A DNA stretch of 48,392 nucleotides from Phycisphaerales bacterium UBA1161 (GTDB lineage Bacteria > Planctomycetota > Phycisphaerae > Tepidisphaerales > Tepidisphaeraceae): NCBI GenBank assembly GCA_002311745.1, contig DBZL01000040.1, forward strand, positions 1-48,392, given 5' to 3'. This document shows, in pieces, positions 7,411 to 15,758 of the stretch (positions are counted from its first letter, which is position 1; each line of letters starts with the position of its first letter). Below the pieces are notes generated by a model. It searched no databases. It was not told the DNA's origin and saw only the letters and a program-made list of their open reading frames with translations. The position numbers and the translations under genes are program-made.

Positions 7411-10191
7411 TCAAACCGCTCCGCGGGATCTTGCGGTTCTCCAGCCCCGCGTGGCCAGGGTAGCCGCCGTCATCGCCGCCACGCACAGCAGGCCGACGGC
7501 AAACCGCGACTGGCCGGAGTACCAGATCGACATGTCGGATGTGAGCGGGGTGTTGCGCAGGAGAAACATCGCCCACAGCGCCGCCAACGCCGCCACCAGG
7601 CCGTAACGTACCAGCAGCAGCAGGATCAATCCCGCCGTGATGGCCGATTGCGCGCACGGCGCGATCCCCAGGTCATCCCATTGCACGCCCAAGGCCCCGA
7701 CGGCCAGCACGAACATCCCCGCCGCCAGCCACCGCCGCCGCAGCAAAAGTTGCAGCAGCACCAGCAGCAGCAGATACAGCAGCCCCATGTACAGCGCGAT
7801 CAGCAGGGCCGACAGCGCCGTCGCCGCCGCGTTGTCCCGCGACAGCCACCGCATCTGTGAAGCCAGATAGGGCACCGGCGCCGCGTGTCCCAGCCACATC
7901 GGCAGCAGGTTGACCAGCTCGCTCAGAATCGTCACCGCCACGGCAATTGCCAGCCCGATCAGCGCGTGCGACGCCACCAGCGGATCGGTCAGCCGCGTGG
8001 CCAGCAATCGATTCCACGAGATGACCGTTTCCGGCCAGATGCGCCGCACGTACGGCTCCAGCGCCAGGTAGAACATCCACACGATGGCCGCCGGCACCAG
8101 AATGAATCCCAGCACGCGGAAGAACATTTGGATTTCCAGGGAAAGTTGCGGCACGTGGTTGGCCGCCAGCAGCCAGATCAGGGTGCCCAGCACCAAGAAC
8201 GCCGCCGAGACCTTGTGCGCCCCGGCCGAGTCGCCGCGTCCCTCACGCACGTTGTACCACGCCAGCAGAAGGCCCAGGGCGATCACGGCCAGCATCACCA
8301 CTTGAAAGACGACGTATCCGCTGCGTGGGCTGCTGGAAACCTCGAGTTGCCCCAGGTCGGCATTGGCCTGCCAGGCTTCCAGCACGCGGAAATAAACGCA
8401 TCGCCCGCCCAGCGACGCTCCTTCCACGGTGATCGGCTGCCTTGGACTTTCCGGATAATGCCCGCGCCAGGCAAAGCGCGCATCGGCGTACATCGGCGGC
8501 GGCGCGCTCGGCTCCGCCGGCGCAAAATCCGCGAAATTCAATTCCGCCAGCTTGAACAGCGGCGCAAAATCCACTGCCGCGGTGAGCCTGTCGAGCCCGC
8601 CTCGCGAACCATCCGGCAGAATCTCCAGGCGTTTGAGCCGCCCCAGCGGATCGAGCACGACCGTCCGCATGCCCGGCAGGCTCCGCGCCGGCTCGTCCAT
8701 GCTCACCACGCCGAAGTCGTCGCGCGAGACCATCGGCTGTGGACTTTGCCGGTACCAGAAGCTCGCGGCCCCCGGCCGCGCTGAGGCCAGCCGGTCCCAG
8801 CGCGACCGCGTCTGGTCATTTTTCGTCGCCCAGGCGACGTAGCTGGCATCGGCGGCAAAGCCCTGCGCCTGATTCGGCAGCGCCGAGGCGTATCCCGCCG
8901 TTTCCAGCACCTGCTTGGCCTTTTCCGCCAGCACCGCCGGCGGCTCGCTCAGAGCCATCCGCGGCAGAAGCGTTGCGATCGGCGTGAGCAGCACCACCGC
9001 CATCAGGCCCACCAGCGTCAATCCCAGCAGCACGCCGCCGCGCACGATGCTCATCGGCATGTCGCCGCCGGCCGCCGCCACCATCGCCGGGCTGGGCGTT
9101 TCTCCCGCCGCCAGCGCCGCCGCCAGAGGATCGCCCCCCGGCAGCGCCGCCGCCACCGCCAACGCGCTGGGCGGCCGACGCGTCGGCTCCTTCTCCAGGC
9201 ACCGCAGAATCACCCGCTCCACCAGCGGATCGATGTCGTTGACGAACGTCGAGGGATGCGTCGGCGACGTGCCGTCGTGCAGCCGCGCGTATTCCAACAC
9301 CGAATTGGCCGAAAACGCTTGCCGGCCCGTGAACACCTCGTACAGCACCAGACCCAGCGAATAGATGTCGCTGAGGGTGCTGGCCTGCCCCGAGCGGAAT
9401 TGCTCGGGAGCCATATAGGCCGGCGTGCCGCTGCTGGGCGCAACCCCCTGTTCGTTCATCGGTGCGGAAATCCCAAAATCCGTGATGCGCACCTGCCCGC
9501 GCCCGTCCAGCATGACGTTGGCCGGCTTCAGGTCGCGGTGCAAAACTCCCTTTTCGTGCGCCGCCGCCAACCCGGCGCAAAGTTGCCGGGCGATCTGCAC
9601 CGCCTTGTCCGGCGGCAGCCGGCCGATCCGCCGCAGCAGCGACGCCAGATTCTCACCATCCACAAATTCCATCGAGATGAAGTGCTGGTCGTCCACCTGG
9701 TCCAGGTCGAACACGCGGCAGACGTTGGGATGCGTCACCTGCCGCGACAGCCGCACTTCGTTGCAAAACCGCCCGAACCACGCCGGGTCCGTCTGGTGCG
9801 CCGGCGGAAGGAACTTGAGCGCCACCGCCTGATCCAGAGTCAGATCATCGGCCCGATACACTTCCCCCATCCCGCCCACCCCCAGGAGAGAAATAATCCG
9901 ATACCGCCCGGCCAGCACCGTCCCGGCCGCGAATCGCGCCGCCGTCGAAACGTGCGTCCCCGTATCCGAAGATGCCGCGCTGCTGGACGGTTCTTCCTCG
10001 GTTTCAACCTCCAGCGGTTGCTGCGAGATCAGATTCGCCTGGTGGTGCGATTCCAGGAGCGACAGCACCTCGGCCTTGAGATCGTCATCGTCGCCGCACA
10101 TCTCGGCCACGGCCTGCCCCTGCTGCTCGGCCGGACGATCGCACGCCGCCAGAAATATCTCTTTCACTCGCCTGTATCGTTCGGAGGTCAT
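7411..10191 (-). CDS. membrane-bound Ser/Thr protein kinase, ECF-coupled
   Basis: A 926-residue Hanks-type kinase. Residues 1-60 form the short helical domain often seen before such kinases (RYRRVKEIFLAACDRP). The kinase domain has the glycine loop LLGVGGMGEVY (102-112), ATP-anchoring K126, HRDLKPAN (218-225), DFG (238-240) and APE (261-263), so it should be active. A membrane segment follows at about 345-370, then a large extracytoplasmic region with a repeated tryptophan/proline-rich fold, and finally a polytopic C-terminal region of about ten helices. The ATG at 10191 overlaps the sigma gene stop (ATGA), so kinase and sigma factor are translationally coupled; phosphorylation control of the sigma factor is inferred. 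Confidence 0.9.
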   Translation of the reverse strand: MTSERYRRVKEIFLAACDRPAEQQGQAVAEMCGDDDDLKAEVLSLLESHHQANLISQQPLEVETEEEPSSSAASSDTGTHVSTAARFAAGTVLAGRYRIISLLGVGGMGEVYRADDLTLDQAVALKFLPPAHQTDPAWFGRFCNEVRLSRQVTHPNVCRVFDLDQVDDQHFISMEFVDGENLASLLRRIGRLPPDKAVQIARQLCAGLAAAHEKGVLHRDLKPANVMLDGRGQVRITDFGISAPMNEQGVAPSSGTPAYMAPEQFRSGQASTLSDIYSLGLVLYEVFTGRQAFSANSVLEYARLHDGTSPTHPSTFVNDIDPLVERVILRCLEKEPTRRPPSALAVAAALPGGDPLAAALAAGETPSPAMVAAAGGDMPMSIVRGGVLLGLTLVGLMAVVLLTPIATLLPRMALSEPPAVLAEKAKQVLETAGYASALPNQAQGFAADASYVAWATKNDQTRSRWDRLASARPGAASFWYRQSPQPMVSRDDFGVVSMDEPARSLPGMRTVVLDPLGRLKRLEILPDGSRGGLDRLTAAVDFAPLFKLAELNFADFAPAEPSAPPPMYADARFAWRGHYPESPRQPITVEGASLGGRCVYFRVLEAWQANADLGQLEVSSSPRSGYVVFQVVMLAVIALGLLLAWYNVREGRGDSAGAHKVSAAFLVLGTLIWLLAANHVPQLSLEIQMFFRVLGFILVPAAIVWMFYLALEPYVRRIWPETVISWNRLLATRLTDPLVASHALIGLAIAVAVTILSELVNLLPMWLGHAAPVPYLASQMRWLSRDNAAATALSALLIALYMGLLYLLLLVLLQLLLRRRWLAAGMFVLAVGALGVQWDDLGIAPCAQSAITAGLILLLLVRYGLVAALAALWAMFLLRNTPLTSDMSIWYSGQSRFAVGLLCVAAMTAATLATRGWRTARSRGAV

Positions 10192-10766
10192 GCCCGATCT
10201 TTTTGCAATTCCCGCAACAGCCACGCCCGCGCCATCGTCCAATCCCCTTCCACGGTGCGCTTGGAAACGCCCAACGCGGCCGCCACTTCCGCCATGCTCA
10301 TCCCGCCGAAAAATCGCATCTCCACCACCTGCGACTGACGCGCATCGAGCTTCGCCAGTTTTTCCAGCGCTTCATCCAGCGCCAAGACTTCCTCATCGCG
10401 CTGCGGCGCCAGGGCTACGGCATCATCCAGCGTGACGCGAGCCGCGCCGCCGCCGCGTTTGCGCCGCTTGCGCTGCCGCGCGTGATCCACCAGGATTCTA
10501 CGGATGGCCTGCGCCCCGACGGCGAAGAAATGCGTCCGACCCTGCCAGTTCACGCGCGTCTGATCCACCAGGCGTAAATACGCTTCGTTGACCAGCGCGG
10601 TGGCTTGGAGCGTATGGCCCGACCGTTCGCCGCGGAGATATTTGGCCGCCAATGCCCGGAATTCGTCGTACACCAGGGGCATGAGCTTGGCCACCGCCGA
10701 GCGGTCGCCGTCGTTGAGCCTTACCAGCAGTTGCGTGATTTGGGATGTCGCCGCCGCCGCCGCCAT
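10188..10766 (-). CDS. ECF RNA polymerase sigma factor, kinase-linked type
   Basis: 192 residues. Region 2 is visible in LMPLVYDEFRALAAKYL and ALVNEAYLRLVDQ; region 4 in LDARQSQVVEMRFFGGM and an HTH (SMAEVAAALGVSKRTVEGDW). A very basic linker (RQRKRRKRGGG) separates them. The pattern fits the TIGR02999-like ECF group of Planctomycetota and Acidobacteriota (from memory of the family). Such factors usually lie beside a Ser/Thr kinase, as here, and lack a classical anti-sigma factor. The start at 10766 has the better SD spacing (TGAGG, seven bases); 10772 is an alternative. Confidence 0.92.
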   Translation of the reverse strand: MAAAAATSQITQLLVRLNDGDRSAVAKLMPLVYDEFRALAAKYLRGERSGHTLQATALVNEAYLRLVDQTRVNWQGRTHFFAVGAQAIRRILVDHARQRKRRKRGGGAARVTLDDAVALAPQRDEEVLALDEALEKLAKLDARQSQVVEMRFFGGMSMAEVAAALGVSKRTVEGDWTMARAWLLRELQKDRA

Positions 10767-10792
10767 AAACATGCCTCATCGTTGCACAGTCC

Positions 10793-10820
10793 ATTATTCC
10801 AGCAGACCCCGTATTGACAA
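10793..10820 (-). promoter_or_regulatory. candidate promoter of the sigma-kinase pair
   Basis: Minus strand: TTGTCA (10820-10815), 16 bases, AATAAT (10798-10793), followed about 26 bases later by the sigma gene start. Each box is one base off consensus. On the other strand of this divergent gap lies a 12-bp palindrome CAACCCGGGTTG (10867-10878) that could be an operator for the uptake operon. Confidence 0.4.
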
Positions 10821-10893
10821 GTTTCCATGAATTTCCGCCCCCTATTTGGGGAAATGCTTGACATTTCAACCCGGGTTGGCAAAGTCCCATCCC

Positions 10894-11250
10894 GTGCGTC
10901 GCTGGGCGGCCATCTTTCTGGTGGTCTTTTACGTCGGTCTGGGGACCGGCGTCCTGCACTACCTCCACGAACTCGATCACGCCAGAGAGGATGCCCGCGA
11001 GGATGCCGCCGCATTGGCCGCCGGCAAGCCCGTCCAGCATCACGATCACGACGACTGCGACGTCTGCGCCCAGTTCAACGTCCTGGTGATGTGGTTGTCC
11101 ACGCCATGGACGCCGCTGCTCGCATTTTTGGGTCTGCTTGTCGCGATTTTGGCTCTTCTTCCCATCCCGCCGGTTTACCGGCGGGCGCCCGTGCGCATTG
11201 ACTGCCGAGGCCCGCCCGCCCTGCCCATCTACTCAACCGTTATTGCGTGA
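10894..11250 (+). CDS. small membrane protein with His/Cys metal-site motif (DUF2946-like)
   Basis: About 118 residues from a GTG start at 10894 (TTG codons at 10846 or 10876 are possible earlier starts). Two membrane segments (AIFLVVFYVGLGTGVLHYL and FLGLLVAILALLPIP) flank an acidic/Ala-rich loop carrying HHDHDDCDVC. The HxH...CxxC cluster suggests metal binding. Small proteins with such motifs often precede TonB-dependent metal receptors, as this one does. The assignment to DUF2946 is by general resemblance only. No strong SD is visible, so the exact start is uncertain. Confidence 0.6.
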   Translation: MRRWAAIFLVVFYVGLGTGVLHYLHELDHAREDAREDAAALAAGKPVQHHDHDDCDVCAQFNVLVMWLSTPWTPLLAFLGLLVAILALLPIPPVYRRAPVRIDCRGPPALPIYSTVIA

Positions 11251-11318
11251 GCGTGCGGCCGCGATGAGCGGCTGCGACTCCGTATTTTTCCGGCCCCTGC
11301 AAACCAGGAGCAACCCCC

Positions 11319-13544
11319 ATGCGCATGCGCTTCGGCCTTTGGGCCGTGGCGATGTTTGCCGTTGGCTGCGCCATCGGCGCCGTCGCCCTCGCTCAACCCA
11401 CGACCCTCCCGTCCCCCGTCCCAACCTCGCAACCGGCTTTGCCGCCGCCTCCGCCGTCGCTGAAATTGCTCCCAACAACGCGGGCCAATCCCCCGGTCGT
11501 TCAACCGGAGCTGCCCACCACCCGGCTGAAGAACATCGTCGTCACGTCCGATCTGGACCTGGCCCGCGACCAGATCGCCCCCAGCCTCGGCGCCACGACC
11601 TATACGGTCGGCCCCAACCAGATTCAAAACATCCCCGGCGGCGAAGACGCCCCGTTCCAGCAAGTCCTGCTGCGCTCACCCAGCGTCGTCATGGATTCCT
11701 TCGGACAGGAGCACGTCCGCGGCGAACACGCCAATCTCACCTATCGCGTCAACGGCGTCATCCTCCCCGAAGGGCTCAGCGGCTTCGGCCAGGAACTCGA
11801 CACCCACCTGATTGACTCCGTCACCCTCATCGACGGCAGCCTCCCCGCTCAGTTCGGCTTCCGCACCGCGGGAATCGTGGACGTCACCACCAAGACCGGA
11901 CAGGCCCTCAACGGTGGCGAAATCTCCACCTACGGCGGCAGCCTCGACACCTATGAGCCCTCGGCCCTGTATGGCGGCACATCCGGAAAATGGGAATACT
12001 TCTTCACCGGCTCCTTCAAGCAAAGCGGCATCGGTATCGAAAACCCCACGGCCAGCCACGTCCCCATCCACGACGACACCGACCAGACCCACGGCTTTGC
12101 CTACCTGTCCTACCGCATCGACGACACCAGCCGCGTAAGCCTCCTGCTCAACGGCTCCAACGCCGATTTTCAGATCCCCAATTCTCCCGACGTACCCCAG
12201 TCGTTCAGCCTCTCCGGCGTCCCGTTTTTCGACTCAAGAAACGTCAATGAAACACAGAATGAGCAGAACTATTACGGCGTGCTGTCCTATCAGAAGAGCG
12301 TCGATAAATTCTCCCTCCAGGCCTCGGCGTTTTCCCGTTACGGGCAGATTCACTTCATGCCCGATCAGGCTGGTGATCTGATTTTCCTGGGCGTCGCCGG
12401 CGACGTCTTCAACAGCTTCTTCACCAACGGCGTCCAATTCGACGCCTCGGTCGTGGCGGACGAGCACCACACCATCCGCGCCGGAATGCTGGCCGATTAC
12501 ACCTCCGAAAAACTCAACACCAGCACCGCCGTTTTCCTGACCGATCCCACCACCGGTCTGCCGATCTCCGATGTGCCCACCACCATCACCGATGATTCCG
12601 CCAACCACTCCACCACCGCGGGAATCTACGTTCAGGACGAATGGCAACTGACGCGCTCCCTGACGCTGAACTACGGCGTTCGCCTCGACAGCTTCGATGC
12701 CAATTTCGACAACGAAACCCAGCTCAGTCCGCGCATCAACCTCGTCTGGAAATCGGATGCACAAACCACCTTCCACGTCGGTTATGCCCGTTATTTCGTG
12801 CCTCCGCCCGAGCAAAACGTCCAGCCCGGCACCATCGCGAAGTTCGCCAACACCACCAACGCTCCGGCAAACTTCATCGACGATCCGCCCAAGGTCGAGC
12901 GTTCCAACTATTACGACGTCGGCGTGTCGCGGCAGCTATCCAAGCCTTGGCAAGTGAACCTCGACGGCTTCTACAAATCCGCGCGCAACCTGATCGATGA
13001 GGGCCAGTTCGGCGCGGCCATCATCGAGTCGCCCTTCAACTACGCCGTAGGAACCGTCTACGGCGCGGACATCAGCTCCACCTACAAATACGGCGGCCTC
13101 TCCACCTTCGGCAACTTCGCCTGGGTCCACACCCTGGCCCACGACATCGATTCCCAGCAGTTCGAGTTCGGCAACGATGAACTGGCCTACATTCAAGCCC
13201 ACAACATCCAGCTCGATCACGATTCCACCTTCACCGCCTCGGCCGGCGTCTCGGATGAGCTGACCAAGAACGATCTCGTCTACGTCGATCTTCTTTTCGC
13301 CACGGGCTTGCGCCGCGGATTCGCCAACACCGGGCAGGAGCCGGTCTATTCCCCCGTGAATCTCGGTTATCAGCACGTCTTCCACCCCGATGGCTCGCCC
13401 CGGCAACTCGTCCGCTTGCGCTTCGACATCGTGAACGTCTTCGACGAGGCCTACCAGCTTCGCGACGGCACCGGCGTCGGCGTCGGGGCGCCGCAATACG
13501 GTCAACGCCGATCATTCTTCCTGGGGCTGGCCTACCAGTTTTGA
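11319..13544 (+). CDS. TonB-dependent outer-membrane receptor
   Basis: 741 residues with a good SD (AGGAG, eight bases). A signal peptide (to about residue 25, VALAQ) is followed by a Pro-rich linker. A plug domain begins near 85 (TYTVGPNQIQNIPGGEDAPF) and includes VRGEHANLTYRVNGV and the end motif GIVDVTTKTG. A beta-barrel of about 550 residues follows, with many alternating aromatic strands and the C-terminal phenylalanine expected for outer-membrane insertion. It imports an unknown substrate using energy from TonB-ExbB-ExbD encoded just downstream. The His/Cys-rich protein upstream points to a metal or metal chelate (inference). Confidence 0.93.
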   Translation: MRMRFGLWAVAMFAVGCAIGAVALAQPTTLPSPVPTSQPALPPPPPSLKLLPTTRANPPVVQPELPTTRLKNIVVTSDLDLARDQIAPSLGATTYTVGPNQIQNIPGGEDAPFQQVLLRSPSVVMDSFGQEHVRGEHANLTYRVNGVILPEGLSGFGQELDTHLIDSVTLIDGSLPAQFGFRTAGIVDVTTKTGQALNGGEISTYGGSLDTYEPSALYGGTSGKWEYFFTGSFKQSGIGIENPTASHVPIHDDTDQTHGFAYLSYRIDDTSRVSLLLNGSNADFQIPNSPDVPQSFSLSGVPFFDSRNVNETQNEQNYYGVLSYQKSVDKFSLQASAFSRYGQIHFMPDQAGDLIFLGVAGDVFNSFFTNGVQFDASVVADEHHTIRAGMLADYTSEKLNTSTAVFLTDPTTGLPISDVPTTITDDSANHSTTAGIYVQDEWQLTRSLTLNYGVRLDSFDANFDNETQLSPRINLVWKSDAQTTFHVGYARYFVPPPEQNVQPGTIAKFANTTNAPANFIDDPPKVERSNYYDVGVSRQLSKPWQVNLDGFYKSARNLIDEGQFGAAIIESPFNYAVGTVYGADISSTYKYGGLSTFGNFAWVHTLAHDIDSQQFEFGNDELAYIQAHNIQLDHDSTFTASAGVSDELTKNDLVYVDLLFATGLRRGFANTGQEPVYSPVNLGYQHVFHPDGSPRQLVRLRFDIVNVFDEAYQLRDGTGVGVGAPQYGQRRSFFLGLAYQF

Positions 13545-13546
13545 AC

Positions 13547-14158
13547 ATGAGCTATCGCATCATTCAAAATTCCGCTTCCCATGAGATCGGCCTGCTGCCG
13601 GCGTTCACGCTGGTCTTGTGGCTCGGTTGCCTGGCCGTGGGTCTGCTGGACATGTTGCTGCTCCGTCAAAGTCCCGCGCCCCCAACCACCCAGCCGCAGC
13701 CGACTCAGGCCCAACTGCTGGACGTTGACATCACTCAGGACGCCTCGCCGCCCCAGGCCATGGCGTTCTCGGCCCCTTCGCCGTTGCCCGCCTTTGCCGC
13801 ACCCGCGCCGGCCATCGCCTTCGCCTTGCCGCTCGACGCGCCGCCGCAACGTCCGCCTCCCATCGGCGCGACGGTTGCGCACGACGTGCAACGGCTCACC
13901 TTCGGAGAAGGCGAGGGTCGACAGCCCGCTCCCGAATATCCCCTCGAGGCCGTGCTCGCCCGCCAGGAAGGCGTCGTGCTCGTCCTCTTTACCGTCGATC
14001 CCGACGGCCGCGTCACCTCCGCCGAGGCGATCGCGCCGTCTCCCTGGCCCATTTTGAATCAGGCCGCCGTGCGCTGCGTGCGCGACCAGTGGCGTTTCCC
14101 GCCCGGCGCCGGCCGCTCGTACGAGGTGTCCATCGAATTCCGGCTGAACCATCCGTGA
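13547..14158 (+). CDS. tonB: TonB energy-transducing protein
   Basis: 203 residues starting two bases after the receptor stop. One N-terminal membrane anchor (about 17-40) precedes a Pro/Ala-rich periplasmic span and a C-terminal TonB domain (about 125-203: EYPLEAVLARQEGVVLVLFT ... QWRFPPGAG). The upstream in-frame TTG at 13541 lies inside the receptor stop region and is less likely. The domain transmits proton-motive force from ExbBD to the receptor. Confidence 0.9.
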   Translation: MSYRIIQNSASHEIGLLPAFTLVLWLGCLAVGLLDMLLLRQSPAPPTTQPQPTQAQLLDVDITQDASPPQAMAFSAPSPLPAFAAPAPAIAFALPLDAPPQRPPPIGATVAHDVQRLTFGEGEGRQPAPEYPLEAVLARQEGVVLVLFTVDPDGRVTSAEAIAPSPWPILNQAAVRCVRDQWRFPPGAGRSYEVSIEFRLNHP

Positions 14159-14173
14159 ATCAGGAGGTCCGTC

Positions 14174-14857
14174 ATGAATTCCATTTTGGCCAACATCATT
14201 GTGGATTATTTTCAGGAGGGCGGCCCCGTCATGTGGCCGATCCTCCTGGCGCTTCTGGCCGCGTTGACGGTCATTTTCGAACGCTCCTGCTGGTGGTGGG
14301 CGCTGCGCCGGCGAACGCGCGCGGTGCAACTGGACGACAGTTTCGAGGCCATCGCGTCCGGCCAATTTGCCCGCGCCGTCGACTTGACCGCCGCCAGCGA
14401 CGATCCCTACCTCCGCACTGTTCACGACGGCCTGCTCCACGCCCATAGCTCGCTCCTGGGCGCGATGCAGCTTCGCGCCTCCAACGAGCTGGAACAGGGC
14501 GAACGCCGCCAATGGGTGCTGGGCACGCTGATCACGCTGGCCCCGCTCCTGGGTTTGCTGGGCACGATCATCGGCATCATGCGCTCCTTCCACTTCGTCG
14601 GCGAGGAACAGCTCGCCCCGACCAAGGTCAGCGGCGGGATCGCCGAAGCCCTGATCGCGACCGCCTGCGGCCTGGGCATCGCCATTCTCTGCCTGCTGCC
14701 CTACAACTTTTTCAACCGCAAACTCGCCCAGTTCCGCGCACGTTTGGAACGCACCATCAACCACGTCGAGTTGCTGGTCGAATCCGCCAAGCACCACGGC
14801 CACGACGTGGAGCAGTTTGCCCGCCGCCGCGCCCTGGGCCAGGACCAACCGCTTTGA
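14174..14857 (+). CDS. exbB: MotA/TolQ/ExbB proton channel protein
   Basis: 227 residues with a perfect AGGAGG SD. Three membrane segments: about 17-37, 113-135 ([20 protein letters not shown], the family hallmark) and 155-175 ([20 protein letters not shown]). It forms the inner-membrane proton channel with ExbD that drives TonB. It lies 15 bases after tonB and 14 before exbD. Confidence 0.95.
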   Translation: MNSILANIIVDYFQEGGPVMWPILLALLAALTVIFERSCWWWALRRRTRAVQLDDSFEAIASGQFARAVDLTAASDDPYLRTVHDGLLHAHSSLLGAMQLRASNELEQGERRQWVLGTLITLAPLLGLLGTIIGIMRSFHFVGEEQLAPTKVSGGIAEALIATACGLGIAILCLLPYNFFNRKLAQFRARLERTINHVELLVESAKHHGHDVEQFARRRALGQDQPL

Positions 14858-14871
14858 AAGGACCGTGTTTT

Positions 14872-15309
14872 ATGCCCGTCAAATTGAACGCCAAACTTCC
14901 CACCGAAAGCGCCGAGGCGCGCATCGAGATCATTCCCCTGATCGACATCATGTTTTTCCTGCTGGCCTCGTTCATGCTCGTGAGCCTGACCATGGTGAAC
15001 CTCAAGAGCCTGAAGCTGAACCTGCCCACCGCCGTCACCGCCCAGCCCCAAACCAAGAAGGATTTCCTCGACATTTCCGTCGACAAGGCCGGCGCGATTT
15101 TTCTCGACCAGCGGCCGGTGCAGCGGCAAACGTTGCCGGCGAGCCTGGCGGCGGCGCTGCAATCCAACCCGCAGATTCGCATTCTGATCAGCGGCGACCG
15201 CGACGCCCGCCACGGCGACGTCATCCGCGTCCTGGACGTCGTCCGCGCCGCCGGCATCGACAAGGTGGCCTTTGAAATCCGCCCGGCACAGCAGGGGGCC
15301 ACACCATGA
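14872..15309 (+). CDS. exbD: ExbD/TolR biopolymer transport protein
   Basis: 145 residues. After a short cytoplasmic N-terminus comes the conserved membrane segment IIPLIDIMFFLLASFMLV, whose Asp (in PLIDI) is the proton-carrying residue, then a periplasmic domain of about 100 residues. An SD (AAAGGA) lies nine bases upstream. Its stop overlaps the next start as ATGA (15306-15309). Confidence 0.95.
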   Translation: MPVKLNAKLPTESAEARIEIIPLIDIMFFLLASFMLVSLTMVNLKSLKLNLPTAVTAQPQTKKDFLDISVDKAGAIFLDQRPVQRQTLPASLAAALQSNPQIRILISGDRDARHGDVIRVLDVVRAAGIDKVAFEIRPAQQGATP

Positions 15310-15758
15310 TTCGATTCATCACAGGGCTGAATTTCCTCGGCGTCCTGGCGGTGGCCGTGTTGTGTGCCGCCCAATGGCAAACCAACAGCCGGCTCAGCCT
15401 GCGCGCGGGCGACCTGGAAAAAATCCGCCAGCAGCAGACGGCGAAATTGTCCGAGCAGGAAAAGTCGCTGAAGGACGATGCTGCGGACTTGGACGATTTG
15501 CGCCGTCGGCTGGAGCTATCCGAATCCGACTTGGCCGACACTCACAAGAAGTTGGAATTGTCCAATGCCCAGTGCGATCAACTGAAAAATACGTTGACTC
15601 AGTGGCAGCGAGCCGTCGCCGATCGCGATGCGGCGTTGAAGCAGGCGGGCCAGCAAATTCAAAAAATCGCCGCCGAGCGCAACGACGCCGTCCAGAAATT
15701 CAACGATCTAGCCGACAAGTACAATACCCTGGTGAAAGACGCTCACGGCAGCCAGTGA
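15306..15758 (+). CDS. membrane-anchored coiled-coil protein coupled to exbD
   Basis: 150 residues. One N-terminal membrane segment (FITGLNFLGVLAVAVLCAA) is followed by an almost continuous periplasmic coiled coil (about 30-145) rich in Gln, Glu, Lys and Leu heptads. The ATGA overlap with exbD indicates production in step with ExbD. It may be an accessory that spans the periplasm or links the ExbBD complex (inference). No family recognised. The stop codon directly abuts the convergent pyrG stop in the palindrome TGATCA. Confidence 0.8.
   Translation: MIRFITGLNFLGVLAVAVLCAAQWQTNSRLSLRAGDLEKIRQQQTAKLSEQEKSLKDDAADLDDLRRRLELSESDLADTHKKLELSNAQCDQLKNTLTQWQRAVADRDAALKQAGQQIQKIAAERNDAVQKFNDLADKYNTLVKDAHGSQ

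Noticed and set aside
5345..7657. Longer ThrRS start at 7657
   Set aside because: The upstream extension lies inside the kinase coding sequence; MASIKLPDGS at 7375 is the normal TGS-domain start.
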